Of a stretch of 64,000 nucleotides of DNA, positions 46,025 to 55,722 are shown in pieces. Under the pieces are notes generated by a model, which worked only from the letters and a program-made list of their open reading frames with translations, was not told where the DNA came from and ran no database searches. Within the stretch, counting starts at the first letter, position 1. Each line of letters starts with the position of its first letter. The stretch spans positions 816,092 through 880,091 of the forward strand of contig NZ_KE383971.1 in NCBI RefSeq assembly GCF_000423045.1, in the 5' to 3' direction. Origin of the DNA: Christiangramia portivictoriae DSM 23547. GTDB lineage: Bacteria > Bacteroidota > Bacteroidia > Flavobacteriales > Flavobacteriaceae. The position numbers were made by a program, and so were the translations under genes.

Positions 46025-48433
46025 TTAGAATTTATTTAATGAATAGTTTAATTTTAAGTAGAATGCTCTTCCCGGTTTTTGAACAGATAGATTGTCAAAT
46101 ACAGCTTCATCTAAAATGTTCTTTACATCAAAGCTTAATACGATGTTTTTGCCAGGAAATGAATAACTCAAACCCAGATCATGGGTAAGCTGTTGTGGTA
46201 CTTTAAAGAAGTCATCTCCAACAGTATTGGAACCCTGAGGTACCAAATAGGAAAATGCATCTGTGAAATACATATTGTAGAAAAGATCCAATCTCGATTT
46301 CTTCTGAAGTAGATCTTTTATGGTATACCTGGCATTACCACTCATTGTAAAAAATGGCGTATTTGGCACATCGATTTCAGCTCCTCTGTTTTCAACTTTA
46401 AGGTCAAAACGGGAAACATTGAAATTGAGGTCCAGGTTCTTATCATAGGTGTAATTAAACTGTGCATCAAAACCTTTAGAAGTTCCGCTGCCCTGGTTTA
46501 CGTATAAGATCAATTCATCATCAACATTCAGGGAAGTTTCAATAGGCAAACCAATTCTATCCCTGATATTCCGCAGAAAGAAATTAGTGGTAAGTCCTAA
46601 CCTGTGTCTCTGGTAGTTAAAGGCGCCTAATCTTAAACCGATATTGAAATTATTACTCTGTTCCGGATTGATGGCTGAGTTCGCTACCACATTATCCCCA
46701 TCATTCCCAAAAATTTCAGTTTCGTCTGGAAGTCTAACGGCTTTTTCCGCAGAGGTGAGCAGCATTACTTCTGAAGTTATAGCGTATGACAGGGCAAATC
46801 CATAGCCTTCATATTCTTTGTTACTACTTACAGTTTCGTTCACAATTCTTCTGTTACCTGAAATATCTGTTTCAAAAGCCGGGTCTGTACTAATAGTTTT
46901 CTGCTGGTAATATTTCCCGAAAATGCTAGTCTTCAGTTGATCATCTAAAGCATTCAATTCGTACGTAAGAGAGACTATATTTTTGCGCAAATCCCGGGTG
47001 CCTACAAAACTATTTTCAAATTCTGAATCCAGGGCATCACTATCTTCCCGATCTACAGAACTATACAGGTGGTTGATTAATATTGTATGATTTTTTGCAA
47101 TGGAGTAGGAGAGTCCGGTTCTCAGGGAGGCCACTTTTCTCTCAATCTTTGCAAGCGTTGGACCACCTTCCTGCTGGGAACCCCAGGTGTATTGATATTC
47201 ATTACCTCTGAAATCTATGGCGCGGTCACCGGTCCAGCTGTAAGCCCAGACAAGCGTATCTGTGAGCTGGCGATCCCGTTTTCCATAATAGGCATTGACA
47301 GTAGCGTCCAGTCCATTTATTAGTACATCCGCTTTTTGATATTTCAAATTTGCCAAAGCTGCCTGGGATTCGAAAAACCGGTCTTTATACGGTGTAATGG
47401 TCATAAATGCTCCATGCTGAACTTCTTTATAATCACTGGACCCGTTAAAGCCAACGAAAAACTGATCTGCCCAGGAAACATTCGTGTAGCCTAATTGCAC
47501 GATACCACCTGTAGAACGATAGGCATCATTAAACCTTCTGGCAGTAATGGGTGTTTGAACTCCGCCAAGACCTGTGACCACCACACTTCTGCCCGATACC
47601 TCGTAGTCATTATCTGAGTAATTATGGAAACCTGAAGCTTTTACGGTGAATCCGCTATCGTCGAAGCGGTACAATCCATTCATCGAAGCCTGGAAGGTAT
47701 TAAATGAGCCATAAGACACAGAAGCATTTAAACTGGTGTTCATAGACTGATTTAGAACGATATTAATGGCTCCACCCAACGCATCGTCAGACAGATGTCC
47801 CGGAACCACTCCCTTGTAGACTTCAATTTGCTGAATAAGTGATGGTGGAATACTGTTTAAATTGAAGGATGAGCCAAAAGTGGAAATGGGGATTCCATCA
47901 ATAAAAATACGGACAGCACTTCCAGACAAACCGTTGAGGCTGAATTGAACATCAGATCCTAAACCGCCGTTTTGTCTGAGCTTAACGCCAACTGTGTTAT
48001 TAAGCAACTCTGTCGTTTGAATATTTCTCTGGCTGGCTTCTTCGGTATTGATGATATTGATAGCAAATCCTATTTTCTCCAATCTTGTTTTTTTGGATTC
48101 TCCCTGAATGGCCACTTCTTCAAGTTCATAATCCCCTTCATTCTTTAGCTGAATATCGAACCTTACCTGCGTAGAGTCTATGATTACCTGATGAAAACTT
48201 ACCGTTTGGTTCGTACTTACCTCAAGCAGGTACGTTCCCATAGGTATGTTTTTAAAAGTGTACGTCCCATTCCCGTTAGTATGGGTAATCCGACTATAAT
48301 TAGATCGGCTTAATTTGAGTTCGGCATTGGCTACGATATAATTGTTGGCATCTGTGATTTCGCCTTCCAGTTGAGACTGGCCATAAGTTACCATGGGGAT
48401 TATAAGCAGGAGTATTAAAATCGTTCGGATCAT
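46025..48433 (-). CDS. TonB-dependent receptor, siderophore/iron type
   Basis: About 802 residues from ATG at 48433 (MIRTILILLLIIPMVTYG); the frame extends to TTG at 48454 but the ATG restores a standard signal peptide. CarboxypepD_reg-like domain (about 22-105: LEGEITDANNYIVANAELKL). Plug with GFAINIINTEEASQRNI, VRIFIDGIPIS and DDALGGAINIVL. A 22-strand-type barrel ends in LKLNYSLNKF. The DUF4374 lipoprotein beside it points to an iron-chelate ligand. No Fur box was looked for successfully. Confidence 0.92.
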   Translation of the reverse strand: MIRTILILLLIIPMVTYGQSQLEGEITDANNYIVANAELKLSRSNYSRITHTNGNGTYTFKNIPMGTYLLEVSTNQTVSFHQVIIDSTQVRFDIQLKNEGDYELEEVAIQGESKKTRLEKIGFAINIINTEEASQRNIQTTELLNNTVGVKLRQNGGLGSDVQFSLNGLSGSAVRIFIDGIPISTFGSSFNLNSIPPSLIQQIEVYKGVVPGHLSDDALGGAINIVLNQSMNTSLNASVSYGSFNTFQASMNGLYRFDDSGFTVKASGFHNYSDNDYEVSGRSVVVTGLGGVQTPITARRFNDAYRSTGGIVQLGYTNVSWADQFFVGFNGSSDYKEVQHGAFMTITPYKDRFFESQAALANLKYQKADVLINGLDATVNAYYGKRDRQLTDTLVWAYSWTGDRAIDFRGNEYQYTWGSQQEGGPTLAKIERKVASLRTGLSYSIAKNHTILINHLYSSVDREDSDALDSEFENSFVGTRDLRKNIVSLTYELNALDDQLKTSIFGKYYQQKTISTDPAFETDISGNRRIVNETVSSNKEYEGYGFALSYAITSEVMLLTSAEKAVRLPDETEIFGNDGDNVVANSAINPEQSNNFNIGLRLGAFNYQRHRLGLTTNFFLRNIRDRIGLPIETSLNVDDELILYVNQGSGTSKGFDAQFNYTYDKNLDLNFNVSRFDLKVENRGAEIDVPNTPFFTMSGNARYTIKDLLQKKSRLDLFYNMYFTDAFSYLVPQGSNTVGDDFFKVPQQLTHDLGLSYSFPGKNIVLSFDVKNILDEAVFDNLSVQKPGRAFYLKLNYSLNKF

Positions 48434-48833
48434 TGTAGTAGTAATTCCGGACAAATTTATATCTATTTAGACTAAATCCAAATAAAAATAATCTCTAGAA
48501 TGAATTATTTTATAACCGATTTATATACAGATATTTGAAGTAGAAAATTAAAAACAAGGTGAGATGTAATACTTTAAAGGCTTTGATCTTGGAGTAGGTC
48601 TTGATCAAGAGAATAACCAATAGAGGGATTAGAAATCTTATGTTGAGAAGGAAATTGGCAGATGCATAGTTGGTCTTAATATCCAAAGGTTTTTCTGAGG
48701 ATCTTAGCTAGAGAGTTAACCAGAAAAGATTCAGAGGATATAATTTAATCAGTCATTTTGAACCAATGTTTGCTATAAATCAAAATGCCCGATCACTTTC
48801 GCAACCAGGCATTTCTGTTTGCAAGAAATTTTT
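48434..48833. other. Intergenic region, about 400 bases, with a possible gene remnant
   Basis: On the minus strand an open stretch from about 48707 to 48510 encodes roughly 65 codons with a hydrophobic core (FLLNIRFLIPLLVILLIKTY) but no obvious start codon. It could be a membrane-protein remnant or chance in AT-rich DNA. A hairpin beyond katG occupies 48782-48814. Otherwise nothing is seen except the promoter region of the TonB receptor. Confidence 0.35.
48782..48814 (-). terminator. Probable terminator of katG
   Basis: Minus strand AAATGCC ... GGCATTT with an 18-base loop, beginning 20 bases after the katG stop. A T-poor tail makes it only moderately convincing. Confidence 0.5.
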
Positions 48834-51131
48834 CTAATCGTCTTTAACGTCGTACCTGTCCAGCATCATCACTTTATTCCACGCTTTCACAAAATCACGT
48901 ACAAAGCGTTCCCTGCCATCTTCAGAACTGTAGACTTCGGCAATATTTCTTAGCTGCGCGTTGGATCTAAAAATCAGGTCACAACGGGTTGCGGTATATT
49001 TCACAGTTCCGTTTTCGCGATCTTTTAAATCAAAGATCATTTCCTTGTCATTTTGTGGTACCCATTCGTAATCCATGCTTAGCAGCACTTTAAAGAAATC
49101 GTTGGTTAGAACACCTGGTCGATCTGTAAACAAACCGTGACTGGAACGATCATAATTTTGCTCCAGCACTCTCAAACCTGCTGTAAGCACGGTCCATTCC
49201 GGAGCACTCAATGTAAGCAGCTGTGCTCTGTCCAGAAATATTCTTTCTGGTGGTACGTTGTAACCAACCTTATCGTTATGATAATTTTTGAATCCGTCTG
49301 AAACCGGTTTTAACCAGTCAAAACTTTCCTCATCGGTTTGTTCCTGGGTTGCATCGTTACGACCGGGTGTAAAAGGAACTTCGAGTTCATGACCGGCATC
49401 TTTTGCAGCTTTTTCAATCGCAGCACATCCACCAAGTACAATTAGATCTGCCAGCGAAACCTTTTCATTCCCACTCTGGCTGCCATCGAAGTTGGATTTC
49501 AAGGTTCTGTAAGTTTCAAGAACTCTGTTCAGTTCATCTGGCCTGTTAAGATCCCAATTGTTCTGAGGTTCCAGCGAAATATGGGCTCCATTGGCACCGC
49601 CACGTTTATCACTATTACGGTAGATAGCTGCGGAAGACCATGCTGCAGAAACCAAAGCAGACACACTTAAACCAGTGTCAAGGATCTTTCGTTTTAAAGC
49701 AGCTATATCACTACTATCAATGAGGTCATAATCTATCTTCGGGATAGGATCCTGCCAAAGCAAATCTTCTTGCGGGACTTCCGGTCCAAGATATCGATCT
49801 TTCGGCCCCATGTCTCTATGGGTTAATTTATACCAGGCTCTTGAAAAAGCATCGGTAAAATAGTCAAAATCATTCAGGAATTTTTCGCATACCTTTCGAT
49901 ACTCTGGATCTACCTTTAAAGCGATATCTGAAGTCATCATCATCAAAAGATTCATTTTCCCTTCTTCATGCGCATCTGGTGTTTTTGGCGCATGTTCATC
50001 TACCGGTGTCCATTGTATGGCGCCGGCAGGACTTTCAGTCTTTTTCCATTCAAATTTGAACAGGTTCGTCAAATAATCATTATCCCAGGTTGTAGGATCT
50101 GGTGTCCAGGAGCCTTCTATCCCGTTGGTCATGGTATATTTTCCAAAACCGGTACCTTCAGGATTCTGCCAACCCATTCCCATGGCCTGCAAAGGAGCAG
50201 CTTCTGGCGCCGGACCAATTTTATCTGCGCTAACCATCCCGTGGCTTTTTCCGAAGGCATGTCCACCCGCGATAAGAGCAACGGTTTCCTCATCGTTCAT
50301 GGCCATACGCTTAAACGATTCTCTAATTGCCATAGCCGAATCCCTAGGTTCTCCATTTCCACCGGGTCCTTCCGGGTTTACGTAAATTAAAGCTTGGTGC
50401 GTAGCTGCCATTGGATTTTCCAGATCGCGATCAGGATCTGATGGTTCCCCTTTCCAACGAAGGTTCTGGGATACCATTTGTTCAGGATGCCCATCATAAT
50501 ACTCTCCAACATTGGATTCCTTAAATTCCTTTCCATTCCAGAATTCCAATCCCCAGTAAGTACTACGATCTGGTTCCCAGGCATCGCGCCTTCCACCGGC
50601 ATAACCAAAAGTGGGAAAATTCATGATTTCGAGAGCACAGTTCCCGGTTAAAACGATAAGATCTGCCCAGGAGAGAGAAGCTCCATATTTTTGCTTGATG
50701 GGCCAGATATGTCTTCTGGATTTATCAATATTCCCGTTATCCCACCAGGAATTAATAGGGCCAAAGCGCTGCATGGCCTGTCCAGCACCTCCACGACCAT
50801 CGGCAATGCGGTATGTACCTGCAGAGTGCCAGGCCATTCGTATCATCTGTGGGCCATAGTTATTATAGTCTGCAGGCCACCAGTCTTTCGATTCTACCAG
50901 TAATTGCTTGATTTCATTTTTAAGCTTTTCAAGGTCAATTTTATTGAAGGCTTCTTTGTAATCGAAATCGCTTAAAGGATTCGCAACTGCTGGTTCCTGG
51001 TGTAAAAGTTCTACCTGTAGTCGGTTAGGCCATCAGTCATCAAGTTGTGGTTTTGAACCAATAGCTCCGCCAACACTGGTACCTCTAAAAGGACATTTTG
51101 CTAGATTGTCTGGATTGACCATGTCTTTCAT
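48834..51131 (-). pseudogene. katG: Catalase-peroxidase interrupted by an in-frame TGA at codon 33
   Basis: The uninterrupted part (48834-51032) reads as a complete KatG from WPNRL onward. It contains [18 protein letters not shown] (distal Arg, Trp, His), [15 protein letters not shown] and [14 protein letters not shown] (proximal His), and the duplicated C-terminal peroxidase-like half. Upstream in the same frame ATG 51131 gives 32 residues (MKDMVNPDNLAKCPFRGT ... PQLDD), then TGA at 51033-51035, then [15 protein letters not shown]. KatGs have WWPN here, so TGG to TGA is the simplest explanation. The first downstream ATG (50846) would remove about 95 residues. KatG removes H2O2; KatE at 30238 is intact. 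Either a recent nonsense mutation or an error in the sequence. Confidence 0.9.
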
Positions 51132-51562
51132 ACTGAATGTTTTGAAGTTTTGAAATGAATTAAAATAAAACGTCAATATTTTTCTTCTGAAGTTCATTCT
51201 GAACATGCCAAACCTGTAAAATGGAATAGATAAGATGTTATTCTCAACATTTTTAAAGCAAAGGGAGGTAAAAGGAAAATGGTGGACGTAATTAATTTTT
51301 AGTTTATGAGCAGAATTTAGAAAGATGTGGTAACAATTTGGGAACTGCTGCGTTAAACTTTTTTTAAAAATTATATGCTGCGTCGCCCTGAAAGTGAAGA
51401 ATTCGCAATAGCCAAGCTTAGTATTGCCATATTAGAAGAATTGCCGATAGCTTTCTGGTCTTGCTGAATCAGCCTTAGAAAGAAACTGAAGAAGTTTCGT
51501 TTTGCCAGTATGGGATTATATTTTCATAGTGGAGATGATGGTTGCAAAAAGTATGAAGACAT
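51132..51562. other. Intergenic region (431 bases) without a recognised gene
   Basis: Holds the katG upstream region (AT-rich, with TTGACG then TTTTAA on the minus strand) and no ORF of convincing length. A 30-codon plus-strand frame at about 51375-51467 (MLRRPESEEFAIAKLSI...) is too short to support, and no family is recognised. Confidence 0.35.
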
Positions 51563-52228
51563 TCAGATTAGTTGCAGGTCTTTCATGATCGAGATGAGAT
51601 GAGGATTTGTATTTGCCCTGAATTCATCACGAAGTTCTTTCAGTCTTTTTTCGATCGCACTTTTACTACTAGGCCTGATATTCCTGTTCTTTAGTTCCAT
51701 TTGAATCTGGTCCTGCGTATAACCATTGGCCAGATACTTTACAATGCTGATCTCGAAATCGTTCAGGGTAAGAACATTGTTCTGGTTCATAATTCTTTCT
51801 ATTGATGGTGAATTATAATTTTCTCCTTTATTCAGCTTCAGGATCGCTTCTTTCAATTCTTGTAAGCCATTCCTGTCCTTGCAAACATACGCATCAATAT
51901 GACCGCTCGCCCAGAGCTCCTTCACTGTTTGAGGATGATCTTCAATGGAATTCACAACAACTTTAAGGTTTGGGTCCAGCAATTTTACGGCTTCAATGAG
52001 TTCCCTGCCCGAAGAAATCTTTTCCTCACGATAATCTGGTTTAAAGGAAAGATCGCAGATCAAAAGATCATAAGGGTTATTCTCCATAATCGCTTTTTTG
52101 GCCAGCAACCAGGCTTTATCACAATATTGCGCATGATCTGCGTGGGCAATCTTCAGATCTTTCAGAACAAAAGAAACAGCATGATTGATGCTATCCATAT
52201 CTTCAGCAACCAGAACCTTTTTAAACAT
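51563..52228 (-). CDS. Response regulator with LuxR-like output domain
   Basis: 221 residues. Receiver domain (about 1-125): VLVAEDMDSI, LLICDLSFKP (phospho-acceptor Asp), KVVVNSIEDHP, YVCKDRNG (Lys in KD). C-terminal HTH (about 148-205): LTLNDFEISIVKYLANGYTQ and SKSAIEKRLKELRDEF, NarL/LuxR-like. It starts 12 bases after the TPR kinase stop, so the pair is an operon and a likely cognate system. Confidence 0.9.
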   Translation of the reverse strand: MFKKVLVAEDMDSINHAVSFVLKDLKIAHADHAQYCDKAWLLAKKAIMENNPYDLLICDLSFKPDYREEKISSGRELIEAVKLLDPNLKVVVNSIEDHPQTVKELWASGHIDAYVCKDRNGLQELKEAILKLNKGENYNSPSIERIMNQNNVLTLNDFEISIVKYLANGYTQDQIQMELKNRNIRPSSKSAIEKRLKELRDEFRANTNPHLISIMKDLQLI

Positions 52229-52240
52229 AAAAGAGACAAA

Positions 52241-54160
52241 TTAGGTGGGAATCTGGATAGAAATTTTCAATCCTTTATCCGGTTCAGTTTCAAAATTAAG
52301 TTTTCCTTTGATAGAAAGAATACGGTTTTCCATATTCCGCATGCCATTCCCGGTCTTTAAATTCTGGCTTGAAGTACCAATCCCATTGTCTGAATACTGA
52401 ATCTGTAAGGAATTATGTTCTTCAGAAAATACGATGGCAACCAGCGTGGCTTTACTGTGCTTTTTCATATTGACCATAATTTCCTGAAGTACACGATACA
52501 GAATAATCTTTTTTTCAGTACCCAGGTTGTACCAGTTCACCTGTTCTTCACCTTTTAAGATCAATCTCGCCTCTGCCGGCAGGCCGGAACTGAGTGTGGA
52601 AAGAAGGTGAGGCAGGTAATCTTCACCTACAGGAATGTTGCTGTTTTCCCTGGAAATATTACGTGTGCGGTTATAAATGTGTTCCAGTTTATCCATAAGT
52701 TCGTTTGGCGCAATCGTGTTCATCCCGCTCATGACATGGTACACATCATTTGCCAGTTCATCATGGATCTTTTTGGAAATCCTGGATTCTGTACGATGCG
52801 CTTCTCTTATTTTTTCCCTGCTGTGTCTTTGCCTCAGGTAATAAAATCCAAACCCTCCGCTAACTAAAACCAGCAAACCTCCAAGAGATAGTATGATGAC
52901 CTGGTCCTGCAGTTGCTCCTTCTCTATAGTTTGCAGTGCGGTTCGATTTTCCAGTTGCTGGATCTCCTTCTGTTTCTGTTCTTCATCATAAGTGATCTTA
53001 GCGAACATATTTTTTGCCTGAGCATTTTCCAAACGTATGCTATCGCTAAGCTGAATATAGCTTGCTGAAAGTTCTTTGACCGCTTCCAATGGCGATAGCT
53101 GTATCAATTTTTCGATCGCATTTAATTGAGACGTTTTACTATTGAGTTGGCTCGCAGTGATAAGCAGGCTATCTGCATAGAGTTTTGAAATATTCTCATC
53201 CTTATTCCGGTAATAATTCGCCAGATGATCATAACTGGCCAGAAGGCCGTTTTTGCCATTATTTAAAAGCCTTATATTCCTGGCTTCTAACAGATCATCT
53301 TCCACATTTACGGTTGAATCCTGCAACCACCTGGTGTAAGCCAGATTATCTAAGAACCTGGCTTTAGAGAGAATATTCGTTGAATCAGATCTACGAAGGA
53401 TGCTTTCAAAAACAGCTATGGCTTCATCGTAATTCTTTTGATCCTGGAGGGAAAGTGCAATATTGTTCAGATTACTTAAGCTGTCTTTGATATTAGCAGC
53501 AAATGCAAGAGCGTTTCTCCATTCACGTATGGCATCACTTTGGAAACCCTGGTTACGATATGCTGTCGCAATAATGTTGTAAGCGGTACTAAAGTAAGTG
53601 GAGTCAATGGGATCCAGCAGTCTGAGGGCTTCAGCAGCAGTTTGTTGAGCTCCGGTATAATCTGTTAATCTGCTTTGTGCATTCGCCATCTCTATTGTTC
53701 TTTGCCCGGCCCTGGAAGAATCTCCATCAGCAAGGTGTAACTCCCTGGAGATAAAAGCATTTCTAAAATATTCTTTATAATTATTTATAGACCGATGAAT
53801 AATGGCTTTGCGGTAGAAACCCATGGCTTCAAAATGCATATTTCCATAGATCCTGGATTGATTGATCATTCTTGAGGAATAGACCAGAGAGCTGTCATAA
53901 TACCTTAATTGATTATAGCTATAAATAACGCCATCAAAAAGCTTTAGATGCACCGTATCATTATCGATCCTGGAAGAGTACAGACCATATTTAAAATTAG
54001 CAAGCATTTCTGCTGGCAACTTTGATTTTAATCCTTGCTGAAAATAATATTCTCCGCTGCTAGGTTTAATTTCTTCTGAACTGTTTTCCGAAGCCTGGGC
54101 ACAAGCGATCAGGCTTAGACAGATACAGAGGTAGCTCAGGAAATACTTTGAGATTTGCAT
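52241..54160 (-). CDS. TPR-containing sensor histidine kinase (lipoprotein/anchored)
   Basis: 639 residues. The N-terminus looks like a lipoprotein signal (LSLIACAQASE, Cys at about residue 20). Tetratricopeptide repeats fill about 60-350 (for example AYNIIATAYRNQGFQSDAIR and IALSLQDQKNYDEAIAVFES). One helix at about 415-437 is followed by a HisKA_3-type acceptor (SRISKKIHDELANDVYHVMS, the His in IHDE) and a HATPase domain (VLQEIMVNMKKHSKAT; YSDNGIGTSSQNLKTGNGM). This type is common in Bacteroidota; the signal is unknown. Pairs with the downstream LuxR-like regulator. Confidence 0.9.
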   Translation of the reverse strand: MQISKYFLSYLCICLSLIACAQASENSSEEIKPSSGEYYFQQGLKSKLPAEMLANFKYGLYSSRIDNDTVHLKLFDGVIYSYNQLRYYDSSLVYSSRMINQSRIYGNMHFEAMGFYRKAIIHRSINNYKEYFRNAFISRELHLADGDSSRAGQRTIEMANAQSRLTDYTGAQQTAAEALRLLDPIDSTYFSTAYNIIATAYRNQGFQSDAIREWRNALAFAANIKDSLSNLNNIALSLQDQKNYDEAIAVFESILRRSDSTNILSKARFLDNLAYTRWLQDSTVNVEDDLLEARNIRLLNNGKNGLLASYDHLANYYRNKDENISKLYADSLLITASQLNSKTSQLNAIEKLIQLSPLEAVKELSASYIQLSDSIRLENAQAKNMFAKITYDEEQKQKEIQQLENRTALQTIEKEQLQDQVIILSLGGLLVLVSGGFGFYYLRQRHSREKIREAHRTESRISKKIHDELANDVYHVMSGMNTIAPNELMDKLEHIYNRTRNISRENSNIPVGEDYLPHLLSTLSSGLPAEARLILKGEEQVNWYNLGTEKKIILYRVLQEIMVNMKKHSKATLVAIVFSEEHNSLQIQYSDNGIGTSSQNLKTGNGMRNMENRILSIKGKLNFETEPDKGLKISIQIPT

Positions 54161-54436
54161 TTAGCGAAAATATATAAAAACTGAGGAACCCAGAATACTT
54201 AATTGGAAAGTTTGAAAACTAGCAAAGAATGCAAGCCAATCCAGCTTTTGCAGACGAATTCCGAAGATTTTATCAGGGGATATGGTGTCACGGGACAGAA
54301 CAAATTCTGAAGTTGATAAATCACAATACAATTCTAACTGTTTCTAATGTAAATCATCACTTATACTTCGGCATTTTTAATTTTTTAAAATTCCAATCTT
54401 GTGATATTTTGCGCGACAATTTCAGAATATATTAGT

Positions 54437-55355
54437 TCAATTATCGATCTCATTATTCCTAAACAAAGTAGGGGAGAGCTCTCGTTGTTTACTTCTGGTT
54501 AAATATTTCCGAAGCACACCTCCAGAAACCCTGTTCACATCAAATTCTATCACAAAAGCGTTCTTATCCACTTCATGCAAAATTCTATAGGCCTTTTTGG
54601 TATCTATCCTGTTTACAACCGTATGGATAATCTTTAGATCCTACTTTCCTCCCTGACTTCCGTATCCTTTACTACCGTTATAGATCGTTAATCCCTGGCC
54701 TATATTCTTAAGCAAAGCGATCTGCATTTCTTTAGATTTTTCGGTAACGATCATGAGTCCAACATAATCTTCGAAACCTTCCAGGATAAGGTCTATGGTT
54801 TTTGCAGTAATAATATAGGTTAGTACAGAATACATGGCAACTTCGATCGAGAATAGTAAACTAGCCAGTAAAAAAAGCACCACGTTGAACCAGAAAATGA
54901 TAAGACCAATGGAAATTCCTGTTTTTTCATTGAGGAAAATTCCCAGGATCTCGCTCCCGTCCAGAACAGACCCGTTTTTTATGGCGAGGCCAATTCCTGC
55001 ACCCAGAAATAAACCGCCAAATATTGAGATAAGCAATTTATCTTCTGTAATGGATTGAAAGTTCTCGAAAGAATGATGAGGGAAAGTACAAGTACTGAGA
55101 TATTGACCGTATGACAGTTTTTCGTGAGATGGTAAACCAGCCTATTACAAAGAACGGTATGCTAATGACTGGCAGAATAATTGATATTTCTATCCACGTG
55201 ATTTTGCTTAGAAGAATTGAAATTCCGGTTACTCCGCCATCCAGAAAGCCGTTGGGAAGCAAAAAAGCTTTTAGTCCAAGGCTGGCTAGAAAAACTGCGA
55301 GTGCCAGCTGACCAATTTCCCAAACCAAATTTGCCTGTAAAAATCTTTTTATCAT
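54437..55355 (-). pseudogene. YitT-family (DUF161/DUF2179) membrane protein with two frameshifts and an in-frame stop
   Basis: A first segment (55355-55109) reads LALAVFLASLGLKAFLLPNG, FLDGGVTGISILLSKI and VIGWFTISRKTVI. The frame then shifts near 55105-55109 to give VNISVLVLSLIIL, and shifts again near 55068-55071 (one T lost from a T run would do) to give FENFQSITEDKLLISIFGG. The third segment runs to a TAG at 54641-54643, after which the same frame continues DLKIIHTVVNRIDTKKAY and FVIEFDVNRVSGG to a stop at 54437. Restored, it gives about 306 residues, the normal YitT length (six helices plus a cytoplasmic DUF2179). Three lesions make a non-functional gene likely, unless these are sequencing errors in homopolymers. 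Confidence 0.9.
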
Positions 55356-55384
55356 ACAGTACAGTTCTTACTGAAATGAACTTC

Positions 55385-55567
55385 TCAGTTACCTTTTTCT
55401 GCTGATTTTATCTTATCTATTTCCTTCAGAATTTCGTTGGCTTCATGCATTTTATCGTCACTCAGTTTTCTATTACTGGTGGATAAGCGATGAGCTTCCT
55501 CAAGAAGTTGTTTGTACTTTAAATTCAATTTTTCAACTTCAGATTTCTTTTTAAATAAACCGAACAT
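55385..55567 (-). CDS. Lacal_2735 family small protein
   Basis: 60 residues, charged and helical, starting MFGLFKKKSEVEKLNLKYKQ and continuing LSTSNRKLSDDKMHEANEI. This pattern fits Lacal_2735-type proteins of Flavobacteria, function unknown. It is a real small gene with a ribosome-site region (AAAGAAAAAG) upstream, not a shadow. Confidence 0.8.
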   Translation of the reverse strand: MFGLFKKKSEVEKLNLKYKQLLEEAHRLSTSNRKLSDDKMHEANEILKEIDKIKSAEKGN

Positions 55568-55722
55568 AACTTTTTCTTTAAATATAGTTTAAAGTATTTA
55601 TTATAAATCTTTTATGAGTGGTTGTTTTGGCAGCGCTAGCCTCAGGATAGACATACTAAAAGTGGTTGACAGCCGATGATTTTATGTTTAAAGTATGCAG
55701 ATAAGCAACGATCTATAAAATG

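Noticed and set aside
48510-48707. Hydrophobic minus-strand open stretch upstream of the TonB receptor
   Set aside because: No start codon or ribosome site, short and AT-rich; kept only as a possible remnant in the gap entry.
50846-50848. Internal ATG as the true start of katG
   Set aside because: The open frame upstream still encodes conserved KatG N-terminal sequence to the TGA at 51033, so the true start is 51131.
51033-51035. TGA read as Trp or selenocysteine in katG
   Set aside because: TGA is an ordinary stop elsewhere in the window, and no selenocysteine insertion context or need is apparent; KatG has no Sec.
51375-51467. Short plus-strand frame beginning MLRRPESEEFAIAKLSI in the katG upstream gap
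   Set aside because: Thirty codons only, no recognisable homology, no terminator or partner.
54229-54435. 68-codon plus-strand ORF between the TPR kinase and the yitT remnant
   Set aside because: No start context, no family resemblance, and it opposes neighbouring genes; looks like chance.
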